A stretch of DNA of 64,000 nt from a virus: IMG/VR virus record IMGVR_UViG_3300033153_010210, positions 1 to 64,000 of that record; one strand, given 5' to 3'. The notes beneath the pieces are model-generated. The model did not search any database, was not told where the DNA came from, and saw only the letters and a list, made by a program, of their open reading frames with translations. The translations under genes and the position numbers were made by a program. Position 1 is the first letter of the stretch. Each line of letters begins with the position of its first letter. Below are positions 61,851-64,000 of the stretch, piece after piece.

Positions 61851-62589
61851 AATAAAAATACCCGAGGGAAAAAAAGTAACTATAAATAAAAATGGAGAAC
61901 CTTTACTTCCTAATACTCCACTTATCTTAGACGATGACGTAACCATTTCATTATCATCTTCTTTTTCTCCATTTTTAGGAGCTTTATTTTCATCTCCATC
62001 TACTAAAACAGCAAAAATAATTAGTTCATTAGGCGCAATTATAGCTAGAAAATTTGGAGAAGAAAGGGGAGTGTCAACTCAATTAAAACAATTTGGAATT
62101 CAAACTTGGGACTCCACTGATCCTATATCTTTAAATTTAACTTTTTCTTTTTTTAGAGGATTAAGAGGGCTTTATGATGCTAAGAAGGAAGTATACGACC
62201 CGATTATGACTTTATGTGAGTTGCCCTTGCCTTCCTTGGGTGTCTTAGATAGTGTATTAACCGCTCCTGGTCCAACTGGTGCAGAAGCAGTAGAAGAGGT
62301 GGCTTCTTTATTGAGTGAAGAGGCTAAGGCAGCGTTATCCGACCTTACAAATTATTATTCTATAAGAATAGGAAATATAATCTCGATTTCAGGAATAGTT
62401 ATACTTAAAGCAGAGCCCACTTTTACAAGCGAATGTGATGAAAGGGGATATCCCATTTGGGGGCAGATAAACTTAGATATAAATTCAATAGAAACCGCTA
62501 CTGTAGATTTATTAAGAGAAGGCGCTTCTCCTGTAGATAAGATCTCTCCCGAACCAAAGTATACGCCTCCGCCTTTAAGCGGGCCTTAA
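61840..62589 (+). CDS. Baseplate hub/tail-tube initiator-like protein
   Basis: A protein of 249 residues. The C-terminal part (IGNIISISGIVILKAEPTF, then GYPIWGQINLDINSIETA) has the look of tail-tube-fold domains in baseplate proteins that start tube assembly, such as T4 gp48/gp54. The middle has an FSFFRGLRGLYDAKKEVYDP segment. It ends in a Pro-rich tail. It is coupled to the tape measure gene by overlap. Function is inferred from fold-like pattern and neighbours. Confidence 0.65.
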   Translation: MAYRIKIPEGKKVTINKNGEPLLPNTPLILDDDVTISLSSSFSPFLGALFSSPSTKTAKIISSLGAIIARKFGEERGVSTQLKQFGIQTWDSTDPISLNLTFSFFRGLRGLYDAKKEVYDPIMTLCELPLPSLGVLDSVLTAPGPTGAEAVEEVASLLSEEAKAALSDLTNYYSIRIGNIISISGIVILKAEPTFTSECDERGYPIWGQINLDINSIETATVDLLREGASPVDKISPEPKYTPPPLSGP

Positions 62590-62613
62590 TCTTTAGAGGA
62601 GGGCAATTTAGTA

Positions 62614-62925
62614 ATGTTAACACGTTATTCCTTTATGAAAAGCTCAAATACTTTAGCTTCGGATGGTACTTATTATCCCGATCCCTTAACTTTCTCTACT
62701 CAAAAATTTAGATTTACTGAATACGGTGTAGATTATTCTTTAATTGATATTGATATATCCAGATTTGATATATTAATAAGCAAAGTTTATAATAATCAAA
62801 GATACAAAGATTTAATACTCGATATTAATAATATCGATTATATTTGGAATCAAGAAATAGGACGAACAATAATTTTTCCTACTAAATCTGATTTAGAAAG
62901 GTTTATCGAAGATTTTATAGAATAA
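62614..62925 (+). CDS. Baseplate wedge/LysM-like protein (gp53-type)
   Basis: A protein of 103 residues. The C-terminal half (RFDILISKVYNNQRYKDLI, then NNIDYIWNQEIGRTIIFP) fits the LysM-like domain found in T4 gp53 and other baseplate proteins. The family normally has a D-x-I-S-x-K-x-Y-x-D-x-R pattern, seen here in modified form. Ribosome site GAGGAGGG. Its stop overlaps the next start (TAATG). Confidence 0.65.
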   Translation: MLTRYSFMKSSNTLASDGTYYPDPLTFSTQKFRFTEYGVDYSLIDIDISRFDILISKVYNNQRYKDLILDINNIDYIWNQEIGRTIIFPTKSDLERFIEDFIE

Positions 62926-64000
62926 TGAAATACTACGGATATAATATAAAATTAAAAATTAATAAGAGCGTTGATCTCGATGATCCTAGTCTTTACTCTT
63001 TTTCTCTTACAGATAGTATCTTCAACTTACTTAATTTCGGCACTATATCGTTCTATGATATAGGCGGACATTTTAGAGAATTTCTAATATTGGAAAACGG
63101 CAATGAAGTAAATGTAACTTTTGGTAGAGGGGAGACAATTAATAAATGTAATTATAATATAAAAAGTAACAGTATAGATAGAACAGAGAGTACAAATAGT
63201 ATAACAGGAGAAATAAAAACAAAAGTAGAACATGCTTGGGGATCAGCAGATGAAAAAATAAAAAGCATTGCTTACGATGATACGATATCTAATATAATTT
63301 TAAAACTTGCGAATAGCTATCAATTTAAAAATAAAGATATTACTACAACTCACGATAGAGATATTTGGTATCAACCTTTATTAAATGATATTGATTTTAT
63401 ACAACAACAGTTATTGCCTAATGTGTATTCAACTTCAAGTAGCGATACTCCTTTATTTTGTTATACCACATACGATAACAATATTCACCTTATTAGCGCA
63501 AAAGAAATGTTTGACAAAAAACCAGTAAAAGAATTGTTTTTTACTCCTGCATCTTATAAAGAATTTGAAAGCATGATATTTGTTTTAAAACACTGGACTG
63601 TTAATTCTGATGATTATGATAATTTGTTGAATCAAACCATTACTTATATAGATAAAGAGAGCGGTAGTATAATAGAAAAAACAGATAAATTTAAAGATCA
63701 TTTAATAAATAAAAGCGGTAAGTTATTTCACATAGGAGATGATAATCAAGCTAAAGGATACGAAAAATTCTTATATAAAGAAAAAGGGCAAAGAGAAAAT
63801 ATCTATAAAGGACAAATTATTAATAAATTAAAAAAGAATTATTTTATAAATGAGTTGATGATTACCTGCCCCTATGATCCTAATTTAAAAGCAGGAGAAA
63901 CGATAAAGTTAAATATTTTTTTATCTGGGGAGGGAAAGAATCCTGTAAGATCAAAAAGACTCAGTGGAAAATATATAATTGAAGCTAGCGAACAGATATG
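62925..64000 (+). CDS. Baseplate hub protein, 3' end beyond the window
   Basis: Open frame of 358 codons from ATG at 62925 (TAATG overlap with the preceding gene) to the end of the window. It begins MKYYGYNIKLKINKS and continues through NLLNFGTISFYDIGG, then a region of strands (CTYNI-type), a LNDIDFIQQQLLPNVYS helix and a late ELMITCPYDPNLKAGETIKL. The strand-rich domains with an LxPGD-like KAGETIKL element fit gp27/gpD-like hub proteins. The identity is inferred from this and the gene order. Confidence 0.6.
   Translation, partial: MKYYGYNIKLKINKSVDLDDPSLYSFSLTDSIFNLLNFGTISFYDIGGHFREFLILENGNEVNVTFGRGETINKCNYNIKSNSIDRTESTNSITGEIKTKVEHAWGSADEKIKSIAYDDTISNIILKLANSYQFKNKDITTTHDRDIWYQPLLNDIDFIQQQLLPNVYSTSSSDTPLFCYTTYDNNIHLISAKEMFDKKPVKELFFTPASYKEFESMIFVLKHWTVNSDDYDNLLNQTITYIDKESGSIIEKTDKFKDHLINKSGKLFHIGDDNQAKGYEKFLYKEKGQRENIYKGQIINKLKKNYFINELMITCPYDPNLKAGETIKLNIFLSGEGKNPVRSKRLSGKYIIEASEQI

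Overview
This window is part of the genome of a tailed, contractile-tail (myovirus-type) bacteriophage with T4-like architecture. It is AT-rich, every convincing gene is on the + strand, and genes are tightly packed with frequent ATGA/TAATG overlaps. Large terminase, portal, protease/scaffold, gp23-like capsid, sheath, tube, tape measure and baseplate genes appear in a T4-like order. Most genes have purine-rich Shine-Dalgarno sites, which argues against a Bacteroidetes-type host. A secreted protein ending in a beta-strand-like segment with terminal Phe weakly suggests a diderm host. The host cannot be named from the sequence.

Layout. 0-9 kb: three tandem Dam-like methylase genes (one cut by the window edge, one damaged, one intact), an Rnl2-type RNA ligase, a gp46-like SMC nuclease subunit, a polynucleotide kinase/phosphatase, an Rnl1-type RNA ligase, a gene broken at an A9G12 homopolymer, and small conserved genes. 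9-17.8 kb: terminase large subunit, DnaC-like loader, DnaB-like helicase, a DUF932-like protein, a very short tmRNA-like RNA (14622-14733), an SLOG-family protein, the gp47-like nuclease subunit and small genes. 17.8-27.2 kb: portal, protease fused to scaffold with a nested scaffold start, a possible decoration protein, major capsid protein, a strong terminator, and probable virion proteins. 27.2-37.3 kb and 43.0-51.2 kb: two arrays holding 13 genes (one split by a stop) that end in long runs of the five-residue repeat G-x-W-x-x plus a shared C-terminal cap. Their N-terminal domains differ: a six-member family A, a five-member family B, one ADP-ribosyltransferase-like start and one Cys-containing phage domain. 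Between and after the arrays lie unknown structural-type genes, an AAA+ ATPase and a tyrosine-phosphatase-like protein. 52.6-64 kb: possible lysis/envelope genes, virion proteins, tail sheath, tail tube, a tail chaperone with a +1 frameshift extension, tape measure and baseplate hub/wedge genes running off the window.

How it works together. A sharply conserved box, TACTAATA, sits upstream of many late genes and resembles the T4 late promoter box TATAAATA. In several SD-less genes it lies directly against the start codon, suggesting near-leaderless late transcripts. RNA repair enzymes (PNKP, Rnl1, Rnl2) probably counter host tRNA cleavage, and gp46/gp47 plus DnaB/DnaC handle replication and recombination. 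The most unusual content is the GxWxx array, the miniature tmRNA-like RNA and the recurring GDKI module found in six otherwise different proteins. Several array proteins, an ART-like protein and the phosphatase share a short MIKI-type N-terminus, in some cases followed by an [I/L]xE tripeptide. This allows the untested idea that they are packaged in the head and delivered with the DNA, as T4 internal proteins and Alt are.
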